From Malurus cyaneus samueli (taxonomy: Eukaryota > Chordata > Aves > Passeriformes > Maluridae), in assembly GCA_009741485.1 (NCBI GenBank), contig CM019218.1, forward strand, positions 45,036,840-45,100,839: 64,000 nucleotides of DNA. The letters run 5' to 3'. The notes below the pieces were generated by a model. The model had not been told where the DNA came from, ran no database searches, and saw only the letters and a list, made by a program, of their open reading frames with translations. Numbering within the stretch: the first letter of the stretch is position 1; each line of letters starts with the position of its first letter. A program made the translations under genes and the position numbers. Below, in pieces: positions 25,701 through 38,163 of the stretch.

Positions 25701-28700
25701 TGGGGGGAATATCCTCTTTTCTTCCACTAAAGTTATACTTAATGTGGGGATTTTATTTAATACATTGCCAGAAATACTCTATTTCCTTCACATGTCTCAT
25801 CCTGGAAATGAGAGCTGCTGGGTTTCCTTAATTTACTTGAAAGGGACAGTGGCATTTGAAAAAAGAACTCACATGACAGCTCCAAGAAAGGCATTGCAAA
25901 CTTGCTCAGGAAAAGCTACTCTTGTGCACTCTTCAGTGCTGGATAGCCTGCCATAAATAGGGACATGACCACTTTCCTCTGAGTACTCACTCAAGAGAGT
26001 TACACAGTGCTCATGCCCTGCCTCTTGATAAAGAAGCATTTATGTTTGTACCTTAAAAAACCCCAGTAAAGTTGAGGGTAGAGATGGTTCGGTTTGTATG
26101 CCTCCTTCCACAGAATCAACTTGTGCACATGAAGCTAATCCAGGAAGAGTAGAACAGTGACGTAAGAGCAAAACCAAAAAACTAAACGTTTATCAACTCA
26201 CCCTTTCTCACCTGAAATTAAATGCTACAGGAAAGACACCAAACCTAAAAGGGAAAATGCATATTTAGAGCTTAAATTTAAAATCTGAAGTGTGCTCTTC
26301 ATGTACTTTGCTCTCTAGAGAATTCTCAGTATGTTTGGCTTCCTCTGTAATTTTCATTAGTAATAATTACACTGAAAGCGTACAAGAGTACCATCTCCTA
26401 GAAAATTCAGTCCAGCTACAAGAAAAAGCACAAATACTGAACTCCAGTTTTGAGAAGGCCAAAAGCCCCCAGTTTGTCCTGGAGGATAGAAGACCCATGA
26501 GAATGAAACCAAGCTCTAACACTTGTTGGTCAGAATGCAATAGCATCAGCAACCACGTGAAAAATATGTTCCATTCGGCAGGGCCAAGCTTAGGAGCAAC
26601 GTGATAACCCACAAACACTTCAGCCCTTTTAATATTCCACCACACTTGTGAAAGGTCCTCAGACAACATGTCTCCTCCAGGCTCCCACACAGCACATGGG
26701 CCAATGACTTTAACACCAGCCTGATTTCTCCAGGACTGCTGATGGGCTGATGCCTTTTCCAAACATGGAGATCCAAACTCATGAACTGTAATTACCAGCA
26801 TTGCAGATGAATCCAGATTAAGAAATCAAGTTACAGGACAGGTTTCACTCTGGACTATCTCTTCTGGTTATCATAAACACAATTTGGTTTCATCTGAAGG
26901 CAATGCGGTTTGCATACTCCAGAACTGCTCCACAACATGAAATGGAGAACAGGAAGTGGAGGTTACTCCAGAAGTGGAGACAGTATCTGCAAAGCACAAT
27001 CCTTATCTGAAAACAAAAATGTTACTGGGAACACCCTGAATCCCCTCCCACTGCTCATTGCGCAGCACAGTCCTCAACCTCAAAACCAGATGAGAGTTTA
27101 AACATGTACTACACTTCAGTAGGTGCTATAATTCTGGTAGTACAAGCACGTGTGTAAAAATATAAACTTGGTTTTTCTTTCCCTTCTGAGCCTTGAACTC
27201 ACATATGGGCCACATCACATTTAATCAAGACTCAGAAGACCACAGCTGAGAAATGGAGGGTGATCACAGCTCCTTCTTGCTAATGTCACTTACTGTGTTT
27301 CCACAGAGGATCCACGCACGCCTGATTCATGCAGGTAAATGGGAGGGAGAGACCACTCTCAAAATCCTGTCATTGAAAGTGCCAATCTGACAATCTGGGC
27401 CACGACTGTCACTAGCCACTGAAAAGGGAAAGTTATGTTTGGGGCACTCCTAGACCCTACAGACACAGCATTGCAGGGCAAAGCACCACAACACTCTACC
27501 AGGAGCTCCAAGAGCTGCCTCTTGATTTCCTGCCTCGACCACAGCTCAGTTGTGCCTGCATGTCTTTGGTCAATTAGGAAGGAGCCTTTCTTCCTAGCTG
27601 AGCTTCTCAGTGTGAACTGCACTTGGCTCTTTCCCAATTACACTGTAAGGCACAAAGCAAAAGAGAAAAAATTCCATATATCACGCATGGGAAAAGAAGA
27701 TAAAAGACTATTTTGGGTGACAAAGACCTGACATTTCAAAGTGATGGATTTGTGGTCTGTAAGGAGTCAGCCTTGCAATTTGCAGCCCACATTACAGCGC
27801 TCCAAAGCTATTCCTGTGGATTTGCCAATGACAGCATTGTGTCTGCATGCCTGCCACTCTTGGACTATTCCAGAATTTCCCCCAGTGCTGACTAGACACA
27901 TTCTTCACCATGCTAAGAAAAGGGTGACCCATCGCTTCAGCTTGGGGGAAAATGCAGATAATTGCTTTTCAGAAGCAAACCCACAGTATTTCTCCATCTT
28001 TCTGGCTCATGGGGGAACAGCTCGACCCTGCTCTCCCACCCATCAGACCAAAACATCGATGCCAGCTCAGTGCAGTTGTGCACTGCCTGGTATTTATAAA
28101 GAATTTGACATTTATGTTCTGATTTAGAAAAGCATAGAGCTCAATCTGTTCAAGAACTGGCTTTATCTGATTTGCATTGCCCTTCTGACCAGTTGGCTTT
28201 GGTGCATGCCACACAGCACTGGTGCTTGTCTCAGTGTGCCTGTGTTCAGCAGCAGCAAAGGGAGCCCCATCCCCAAAACTGCCTTGGCTTATCTTCTCTC
28301 AGGAATGTACACAGAGACTTCTCAGAGCAATGGCAGCTTTTCTGTTCACAAACAGTTCGAAAAGCCACCAAACCTCAAAACATTAACAGCAGTCCTGGTT
28401 TCCAAAATATTACTTCAATAGACTTTGTCCCCCTTAGATTCATTCTAATTTATGCAATTACAGGGTGTGTCTGTACTCACAGCTCTCCGGTGTGCAAGTG
28501 AGATGCTCTGGAAAAGTCTGGTTTCAATTATATGTGAGCGGTGGGGTATTCCCACTGAAAAATCCTACTGTCTGACAGTATCCCTGATTAAATACAGCCC
28601 TTTAAATTTTCCAGTGCCTTTGAGACACACTAATTAAGTTTACAGTGCCTCAGTGACAGAAGGGAGTATCATCACAAACATGCAAGGAAAACCAGCCCAG

Positions 28701-28974
28701 GACTGAGAGAAAATGATAAATTCCTTATGGGTAAGTTAGAAAAGAATCAAATGGTAACAACTTTCCTCAGATGGATCAGCAACAAGGAAAGAAGTTGCTG
28801 GGAACCACTTCCAAAGGAATTCAGGCCCTCAATGTTTACTTTCACACTGGGTGCCAAGGTCCAGCAAGGACCAATGCACCCAACTTGGTTCTTTCAATGA
28901 ACTACCAGAGGTAACTACCATTAAGGCCCAACAATTGCCTTCCATACACAACTTCACAGGAGAGAAATGTGCAA
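22796..28974. other. Unique non-coding sequence
   Basis: No interspersed repeat or nameable gene. A candidate plus-strand microexon is at 27307-27334. The segment 28380-28660 is rich in TAATT/ATTA cores and reads like conserved non-coding DNA, but this cannot be tested here. The 144-codon minus-strand frame at 26367-26801 is not recognisable as protein. Confidence 0.6.
27307..27334 (+). other. Candidate 28-nt microexon
   Basis: A good acceptor (TTACTGTGTTTCCACAG) is followed by 28 bases with two CpGs and a donor CAG|GTAAAT. One frame reads DPRTPDSC. It lies on the opposite strand to the candidate transcript from the CpG island, so it would belong to a different gene or be a decoy. Confidence 0.12.
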
Positions 28975-29818
28975 GTTACATTTTGCCATTTTATTTATTG
29001 GGGACTTGTCTGCTCAAGCACTCCAATGCAAGTAGACGTTCATCTGTACAGGCAAGTGAACACATAGCAATCCCTGCATGAAAACGGTGCCACTTATACA
29101 AAATTACTGCATTAAAGAAAGAAGCTATATACACAAAGTACTGTATTTATACTCTGCTGTGGATACACAGTACTAGTACGTACTGCAATGGGTGTGATTC
29201 CATATCAGCAAGGTCAGTGTAATGAGATAAAGGGGCATCTCCTTGGTCAGCATCACAGATCACATGTCCTATAAGCGGCAGTCTATCAGGGAACCAATAG
29301 CATCGTTTTTCAGAGACTACAATGAAATGTCAATCTCTGGATAGCCTATAGAACATATCTACTACCAATGAGGGGGTGGAGAGATGGGCAGGGGGACATG
29401 GACAAACACATATAACCTACATATGAAGTGAACCGAAAATGATGTCACAGATATTGAACAAAATGTTTACAAGATAGTGTCTGATTAAATAAATACAAGG
29501 CAGAGACAGAAAGGAAAATGACCTTGTTCTGCACAATAGAGCGATTCATATGGGTGAACCAGATACTCCAAATTATCAGCTACTAGTACTGTATTGCAAA
29601 TGTAGCTCAACTCCAACATATGAGGTCCTGACTCCATCCTGTTTGCAAAATGAGAAAACGGACAAAATCTTCTCAGTCACCTCTCTGAATCCAACTATTT
29701 TCCACCTGCTAAAAATGTAGCAACATACTGAACAAGAACTCCAGGTGGTATAAATCAGTTCAGCTCTGTTGACACCATGGATGGCAAAGGATAATGTATC
29801 TTTGCAGTAGCTGTTCTC
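28975..29818 (-). other. Possible minus-strand terminal exon with 3'UTR
   Basis: On the minus strand an acceptor (GTGCACTTTATTTGGCAG) ends at 29819. It is followed by 80 open codons in phase 0 (29818-29576, TGA stop; begins ENSYCKDTLSFAIHG) with two hydrophobic stretches, around ELIYTTWSSCSVCCYIF and ILSVFSF. About 600 bases later come overlapping AATAAA signals (28999-28990) and a GT-rich element (TGTGAAGTTGTGTATGG, about 28955-28939). That order fits a last exon plus 3'UTR. I do not recognise the peptide, and the frame does not join in phase with the candidate exon at 30353-30255. Confidence 0.25.
28990..28999 (-). terminator. Tandem poly(A) signals AATAAATAAA
   Basis: Two overlapping AATAAA hexamers on the minus strand with GT-rich sequence 35-60 bases downstream. 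AATAAA alone is common in AT-rich DNA. The downstream element and the upstream UTR-like sequence make this one worth noting. Confidence 0.3.
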
Positions 29819-30254
29819 CTGCCAAATAAAGTGCACACATTGCATGCAGGCTACCAGGGGAGATCAAGCAAAGGCATGCATGTGGACATACTCACTCTGT
29901 GACAAGTTTCACAAACCCACCATGTTACACCTCCGAGTTGTGAAACAATTCTCACAAAGCGGTCTTAACTCTACTCTGCTATGGTCCTTTTCTGGTCATC
30001 AAAAAGAGGAGATTATATGGATGACACAGTGGGAAAAAGCTCTGCTTCAATTTATTCAATAGAGATGTTTTCTTCTAAGGACCTCTAATCTGCAAGACTG
30101 TAACTTTCACTCTTCAAACGGAGCTCAAATTCCTGACCTTGGCACAGCATCACAGAGGACTTGTTTTCACTCACATGGATTAACTGTCACTGAACAACTC
30201 ATCCAGGATAATTGGCACAACCACTCCTCTTCTTCAAAGCTGCCATTTCCTCAC

Positions 30255-30353
30255 CTATTTTCCCTTCTTCCTCCAGTGAGTACACAATGCACAATATTAT
30301 AACATATAAGAGTGGCTTTAATTACCACCACACCAATCGGCAAGAGTGTTATC
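30255..30353 (-). other. Candidate 99-nt exon with membrane-like reading frame
   Basis: The minus strand has an acceptor (AATTGGCAAGTTTTATTCAG) and a donor (AATAG|GTGAGG) 99 bases apart. Only one frame is open. It reads ITLLPIGVVVIKATLICYN and continues to GGRREN, a hydrophobic stretch followed by basic residues. The length keeps the reading frame. T-rich intron sequence easily produces hydrophobic open frames, so this may be chance. Confidence 0.2.
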
Positions 30354-32504
30354 CTGAATAAAACTTGCCAATTACAGCCAGCGAAGGATGGCACGGCATG
30401 GAGCTGCATAAAAAGCACCTGCAAGTGCCCTGCTCCAAGCACCAGGTGCAGCACATGGCTACGAACTCCGCCTGCCCCTGGGAAAGGAGCAGCACAGGAG
30501 AAGCACCTGGCATATGCAGCTCTTTTGCCTCCACAAGTAAATATGCCAGTACTCATCTCTCCCTCTGGACAAGACTATATCCCTTGCTCTTATCTGCACA
30601 TACCCACTCACTCACATGCCAAAGGGGGAGGCCTGTGACCCATCCATGGTATTATCTTGGAGTTAAGTCCAATAGATTATGTTCTGCGCTCAAACAAATG
30701 CCTTCCTCTGGCACTAAAGCTGCTATTCACAAACTTAAACACTTTTGGGAGTGCAAAATTTGTGTTATTTTGGGTTTTAACTAGGGCTGCCATGATTTGA
30801 CATTCTGTAATCAATTTCACGGTAGTTTTTCCTATTGAACCTCAGGGGACTGCTTTGAAAAAATGTTTGTATGTTAGTAAAACTTGGAAAAACCTAAACT
30901 TTTCTTGTTGTAGAAAAAAAGCTTGGAAGTGTGTGGGGCATAAGCTAGAACTTTAAACATTTAACCGTAAGGAAGGCTTCTTAACCCCCTTCCCATTAAA
31001 GTTTCTATTTTTAAACTGAGCTTCACAATTTCTAACATCCTTGAGATCTCCAAGACTGACGAAGTTTTCCTGAATTTTTAATATTATTACTAACAAATGG
31101 ATGAGCAAGGTACTTTTTGAGAAGCATCGTCACAGCTATTTTGACTACACCCACACACTACAGCTTTAATTTTGAACACCTAGTCATATGCAATCTGTGT
31201 CTTCAGCCTTGAATTGGTCTCTGGCTCATTTAAATTTGGAAAAAAAGGTGGAAGAACAGCCAGAAGCCCCAAAATAGAGCACTATTTTGCCCACTCTCCC
31301 ATCAGCAATTTTTAAAGGGCTGCAGTTCAATGCCTCACCAAACTGCACATGCCTCCAGCTGCACACTCCCTCCTCTTCCCTTCTATCCAGCCATCATGTA
31401 GGCTCAGGATGTTCCTCGGTTTATGAAACAGAAGGAAGACAGATCAGCATCCGCTCACATCACCTCAGCTAGGCCCTGGATTCTATGTGGGACACAGTGG
31501 GCTTGCACAAACAGACGTGCAGAAGAGCCCAATTATCCTGTCTTAGAGAGAACATCAAGTCACCTCAAGGAGAGTTAGGAGCCCAGTGCCCATACTCTTT
31601 CAAGGGATTTACACAGCTCAGGAAACCTCCCTTGATAAATCCCAGCTCAGACCAACTGAAATGAAAGCAGATGACAGGAAGAAGTTAAATGCTCCTACTG
31701 TAAAACACCTTCTTAATTTACAGCACACCTCTGAAGCAGGCAGCAATTAAACACCAGCCTGTGTAATTATAGCACAGGAGCCTGCCTCCACCCTCACAGC
31801 CAGCTGGAACTGTTCCCACTTCTGGAGAGCTCTTCAGCAGCCATGCTCACCCACAGTGATGCTGCAGCTCTCCATCCAGATTAATCCTGTCCCACACCAC
31901 CAGCTCTGGGACCTGTCTGAGCAGTATCTTGGCCTGACCAGACAGGGTAAAGGCTTTGGGACACTACTGCAAAATCTCAACAGTAGAGAACAGGCCAAGC
32001 ATCTTGTTTCTGATGAACCTAGGCTGCTGTAAGAGACAAGCAAGAAGCTGGGGGAAACAAACATCAGTCATCACACAGTGAAATCTTTCCTGATTTCATC
32101 CACCAGAGTAAAAAATGGTAACAGGACTTCTCCAGGGCCCACAATCATTTAGATGCCAACTTGATTTATCTGTAGTGATTTCTGCTCCTACACCAGCTGT
32201 TCAACTCTCTCCTGGGCAACTTGATTGGGAATTTCATACAGTGAATGGGCCATTTCAACCACAATACATTACCAGCTTCTCACAAATATTCCTCTCTGCT
32301 TGGGGGAGGAACATTCATTCACCAAATACCTTGGTGCCTTCTCTGCTTGCCACTTGCTGCAACTATTTGCTTTGGCAAAGCAGATCTCTGGACAGCACGC
32401 AGGCATGTTATTTTCCACAGTGACAGCAATGAAAAGGGAAAACATATAAATTATAGCAGTCTTGGGGCTGTCTTCATTTATTCTGCAAGGAATGGGAATT
32501 TGTC

Positions 32505-32522
32505 TGTGTGTGTGTGTGTGTG
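32505..32522. repeat. (TG)9 microsatellite
   Basis: Nine perfect TG units. Confidence 0.95.
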
Positions 32523-35500
32523 TCTACTGCTATTTATTTTTTGAAAAAAAATGCTCTAGAACTGCTCCCAGTTTTGCTTGCTCCAGAAGGGACGGTGCTG
32601 AATACATACCATGCCAGGGGACTTGGCACTTCATGGAAGAAAACTCGTTGGGCACAAGGTACCTGTGCCCTGGGAGGATCAGGGATGGTTTTCGGCGCTA
32701 ATTTTACACACATTTTGCATAATTTTACACTTCCAGAACAGCTGTTGCCTGGAATACCAGAAAATTCATGAACACCTAGTAAAGGACATGTCCGGGTTGC
32801 ACCTACAAACACGGCAAGTCGCCAGCATACTACAGGCCCATTGCATCACAGTCAGTCCATGAATGGTGCAAGGCTCAGAGAAACTGGACTACAATGGAAA
32901 TCCAAATGTTTATGAAGATAATACCTTTGCCTATTCAAGCCATGAGTTCAGCCCATGAACTTGATTTTCTACTTGTTCCCATTGTCCACCCATGTCCATT
33001 CCCTAACATCCCCGCTACTACCTACACAACTTCAGTGGGATTTAGATCAGGACTTAAATGGATATATAGAATCCAAAAGAAAAAATCCATTTCAAGCCAA
33101 GGAGAGATTGGAAACAATTGATCAGTGTCTTTGAAAGTATTTAGATCACTTCTCCTGGGAAGGACTGGAGCAAACAAACAAAGCAAAGGATGTGTCTACC
33201 TGAGCGGGATGTCTGAAGCTGCAGGAAGATAGCTGTGGATATAAAGCAAAGGCCCTGGACTCCTGCAAGACTAATTAAACCTTGATTTGACTGGGGCTGC
33301 AATTTTTAATCTGGATTTTATCACTACTAATGAGAAGAGTTGCTGAAGCATTTCTTAACATAATTTTACCCAGCAGCCCCTGGAATGCATTCAATGTCAA
33401 TTGGTATCATTTTCCTGGGATAGACATCTACACTGGCAGCTTCTACCACTGACACAACACATCAACTCACATAAAGGAAAAAAATCACCATTAGCTAAAA
33501 ATATCTGAATGAAAACAAAATACTGTTTCAAATGCCATGGTATTACCCTTTCCTTGGCTCCCTCATGGTTTTCTGTGGCCACTGACGTAACCTCTGATAG
33601 CTGCAAAAAATCTGCCTGATTTCATGTTTGTTTTTAAATAGCAATGGGAGATACTTCCTTGAAATACATTTATGAACAAATGCAGCCTGACAAATTTCTT
33701 TTGTAAACAATCTTTCCAAAGTCTATGAAAAACTACTGAATATAACAAGAAAAGGCCCAGTAAATGAGCTGTGAATGGAAACAGTGGCAGGCATGACATA
33801 CTTTTCCCCCCCACTTTCCAGAAGCTGCTCATTAAATCCAGTTTTAGGCTGGGGTGGAGACAAGCCACAGAAATTCCCAGGATAACACTGGTGTCTGATT
33901 AATGAGAAATGTAACATCAATACAACAGATTTATAAGAAAGATATCACTGTTGCATGCACACAGGCACCAACATTACACAATGTGTTTGCCCCCGAGCAT
34001 CCTGCTCACCTGCTCCCTTCCTGTTCAACTCAAACCTTCCTAAAATTAGGGCCATTTCTCCAGTCTCATTCAAAGTTTCCACCTTTATCTCTCAGCCTGC
34101 CAGTGCTGGCTAAACAAAGAATTTAAGAGCGGAAATGACTGTATTCTGTGAGAGACACACTCCAGAGAGCATGAGGATGAGCACACAAACCTAAACAGAG
34201 CAGCGCCGGATGCTTTCACGAGGGAAACCTTCTGCATCCTTTCTTGCAGTAGAAATGAGCTTGGAGAGGAAAGAATGACCTCCAGATGTAAGTCATCCTA
34301 AGAAAGTTACTTTAAAGGCAAAGCTCAAGATTTTGTACTTTGTGTGCTAAATACAAACCCTTAGGGGTTTTCTCTTAAGTCTGCTTAGGTACTCTGCACA
34401 CATCTGCTGGGTGAAAAGGAGCAGCATGTCTGTTTGATACAAAGCAAGTACAGAAACACACTACATCATCCTGCACAAGCGTGATAACCTTTTAGAACAT
34501 TTAAATATGAAAGGCTAGAAAAGGAGGCATGAATGTGATTCCCCATATTCCCTGGGATGGCAGGAAGCAGGGAATGCTCCTTTAGCCCCCTCACAGCCAG
34601 TGGGTTGCTCCAGCTCCAGCACATTTCAGCATTTTACAATGCATTAGCCATGCCCAGGACCAACATATATAACGCTCTGTAAAAAAGTAAAACCCACCGA
34701 GTTTCCCAAGAGTGCTCTGGCTGAACTAATTCAAATGGCAAAAGAGCATTTATAAAAAAATGACTCTATTTCAAGGGGGTTTCACTTGTTTCCAACACCA
34801 ATTAATAGCAAGATTGAATTCCTGGGTAGCTAGCTATGCAGCTTCTGCCCACTGGACTTTTATGTAATGACACTATGAAAACCTAAAACCCTGTCTCTCT
34901 CTGCCAGAGACTATAAAAGCTGCATCCCCCAATACAGACTTTTCTATGCTCCCTTTTAAAAAATCATTTACATTCAAATTCATTTTGAATTTGGCAGTAA
35001 GAACCACAGTACACAATTCCTCTGTCCACTATGGCTATATAACTGTTACAATTCAGCTTTTTAGGCATGCATTCTCAGGTATCACAGAGGTGCTTTAGGG
35101 AAGGGCAGCAGCAAATGCCCTGCTCCAAGAGAAACAAGCCAGCAATCCCCTGCAAGACACTTAGGTTCATTTTCTGTAACAAAAATACATCAGCTCTGCT
35201 GCTTCTTGTGCAAACAAAGTGCTCTAATTTACAGCACTAACGCACATCAACATGTCCCCACAAACAGTAACCTTTTCCCTCTGAGCTCCCTCACATCCAC
35301 CCAAACTCCCCATCAAGAATGGTGTCCAAGCATCTCCAATTTGATGCTGATGCTTATCCACTGCACAACCACTACTGTTATACTTAAGCCTGAGCCTTGC
35401 CTCCAACAGAGTGATCTCTATCAAAAAGCTAGAAAGCACCACTTGGGGTTACAAGAAAAACAGCATTGCAGTTTCAAGCTGAGGCATATCAGTGACAAAA

Positions 35501-36527
35501 ATCAATAGGGAAGTCTGCAGGGGGAAAAAAAAGGATACAATGTTGTGTTTCACTGAATTACTGTGGACGTAACAGAGCATTCTTAATAGACAATATGGAA
35601 AGCCATTCCTAAAAATTAGGACTATGTAACATCTTGTGAACCTGAGACTATAGAGATGATTCTGGCTGCCTTTTCAATCAGCTTAATTTCAGTTTCATTT
35701 TTCAAGTATCAACTTCTAATAATTTATTTCTGCTACTGCATTCAACATTCAAGGGACACCTTTTTCTTGCATCTTTCCCCTACCCTGCTTCAGGAAAGGA
35801 TAAATCATTGGAATAGGGGCCATAAAAATAGGAAAAAAAGCTTCTTTTTCATTTTTATACATTTGTACCAGCTGGTAATTCATCTTTTACAAAGCTGGGG
35901 ATGGTTGAAATTTCGTTGCAAGGAAACCATGCTCCGTTTAATAACGAGAACAATCAAATGCCATGATTTGTAGGAAGCAACTTTTTTTCCTTGACCTTTT
36001 TATTACTGGCAAAATGTCAGCAGATTATTGAAGTGCAGAGAGCACAATCTATGATAAATAACCTTGTGTGGCCACATACCAGACCAAAACGCCCCCTCCT
36101 CTCTGTCCAGACACATACATTAGCTTTCCAAAACAGCTTTGATTTACAAGGAATTACAGATAACTAACAGACTCTGAATGCCAAGTGCAATACCACGGGT
36201 GAACAGGGCTTGCTCAATTCCTGGAAGCATAAACAAGGGGGGAAGGAACAAAAAGAGCAAGACTCAGAATGCAGCCTTACTTCTGTATGTGACAGCTGCA
36301 AGATCACTGCTGACAAAACACATGCAATCTTCATCCTTACCTGAAATACAGCAGCATGAAAAATTGGAAAGGACCCAGCAAAAAAACGTAAGGCTGTCTG
36401 CAAGTCTTAAATCAACCACAGTGAGAAACTTAAGATGTTCAATCTACTTAACTAATCCAAGACATTTAAAGGATCACCTGATCATAGCCTGCAATCACTT
36501 AGAGGGAAAAGATGTCAGAAAGCTAGG

Positions 36528-36549
36528 AAAAAAAAAAAAAAAAAAAAAA
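36528..36549. repeat. A22 homopolymer
   Basis: Twenty-two A on the plus strand; no retroposed body upstream is recognised. Confidence 0.95.
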
Positions 36550-37400
36550 GGTAGAAAAGATCCAGATTCAAGAGAAAGCACATCCCTGTTACTGTGAAGA
36601 AAACTACCATTTGGACGCATTTCTGAAGAGAGCAAAAGAATCATCAACAAAAACTAAAATGCACTACCTGCCTAAGAAGAATGCTGAAATTCAACCAGAA
36701 ATTACTAGATGTGAGGTACGAATCCCAAGCCAAAATCCTTGTGGATGCAAAGTGAAATGAGATCAATAGGAGCGATAAAGCTGGCTTTCAAGTCCAGGAT
36801 GCAAAGAAAAGCTGCATTGTCCAGAAAGCAAACTCAGCCTTCCAGCCTACTTTCTCCCCAGATTAGCACCTTGAGAGATCACCGTGCCAAGTGTTGCAGA
36901 GCCTTTCTCCAGCTGCCCAAGCCCTGCACCTCTCTGGGCTGTAATCAAGCAGCAGAGCAGCCAGCAACAGGCAGCCCATGCTGCTTGTTAAACATTTCTA
37001 GCCCCAAAACATTGCACTTCTTCTCCACTTAACTCTTCCAAGGGCTGCTTCCAAATTAACCTGAAGAAAATACTGGTTTAGTGACTCCAGTAAAACAAAC
37101 CTTGTTATTATTTCATATGCCGTTTCATTTCCTGGTACTCAAAGCTAAATGGCAGAGATATTTACAAATTTACAGATGGGAATCTCATCTGTAGCTCACC
37201 TAAGAAAGCCTCACTGAGCCAACGGCTCACAGCACAGTAGGACTGCCCATTAAAAGTACTACAGGATAATTCCAGGCTTCCTATGGGCACCATCTATGCA
37301 TGCAGCTCAGCTCATTTTCTATGTATTACTAAAAGCTACACTACTTAACTCACCATTTAATTTTGATGCTAAATGAAAGCAAAAAGCATGACAAAAGAAT

Positions 37401-37434
37401 GGAAAGAAAAGAAAGAAAAGAAAGAAAAAAAAGA
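37401..37434. repeat. Purine repeat, GAAAGAAAA units
   Basis: Pure A/G tract on the plus strand with a roughly 9-bp period (GAAAGAAAA), ending in a run of A. Confidence 0.9.
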
Positions 37435-38095
37435 TGAAGCTGAAGGCATCTTAGTAGTTTTACCCAGAGAGTAAACAAGCATACTCTCACTGGAACTTGG
37501 CTGGCAGACAATGCCAAATAAGCCCAAGAAGAGATCAGACCCTCTCCCTGCCCTTGTAACAGAGCCTGCAGACCAACACAAGAAAATAAATAAAACCCAA
37601 CCCCAAAACTTACTTTGTTATTTTTGTAGTGCAGACAGAGGCACAGAGGTACAAGCAATCTCCCCACAGCTACAGGAGGCCTGTAATGGAAGCAGGAGCT
37701 AATGCTGATCTCCTGATTTCAAAGCCAAATGCCCTAACCACAAAATTATCCTACTTGCATTGCCTCAACCTGTCTCAATCCAGAAGAACCAAATTAGTGG
37801 AGAAGAGAAGGAGGGAGAAAAGTGAAGGAAACAGAAGACTTATCAAGAATATTTCTGGTCCACCTGGGAGCAAACACTGTTTGGGGCAAGTCCCCTATTG
37901 GGGCAATAGCACTCCAATGAATTTGGAACAATGGTATGAAGTCTAGTGCTCAAAACACTCAGCTTTCTGAGAGCTCAAGCAGCGCTGACACAGGCCTTCT
38001 CTTAAAGCAAAAAAAAAGTCCCATATTGCTTAATACTTTTTATACAGGGCCCTGGAATGCTCAAGAGATTAAATAATTCACAGTTTTTTTCCCAG

Positions 38096-38163
38096 GGGTT
38101 CACAACTAGCCCAGATCATGAGTGTCAAGTACAATCACATGCACACTTGATAGACTTGAAGAG
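38096..38163 (+). other. Candidate 68-nt plus-strand exon
   Basis: The acceptor CAGTTTTTTTCCCAG and donor AAGAG|GTAAGA bracket 68 bases open in one frame, reading GFTTSPDHECQVQSHAHL and on. Splice signals are strong. The strand is opposite to the candidate CpG-island transcript. Probably a decoy; no family is recognised. Confidence 0.13.

Noticed and set aside
26367..26801. 144-codon minus-strand open frame
   Set aside because: A second frame on the same strand is also open, and no family or splice context is seen.
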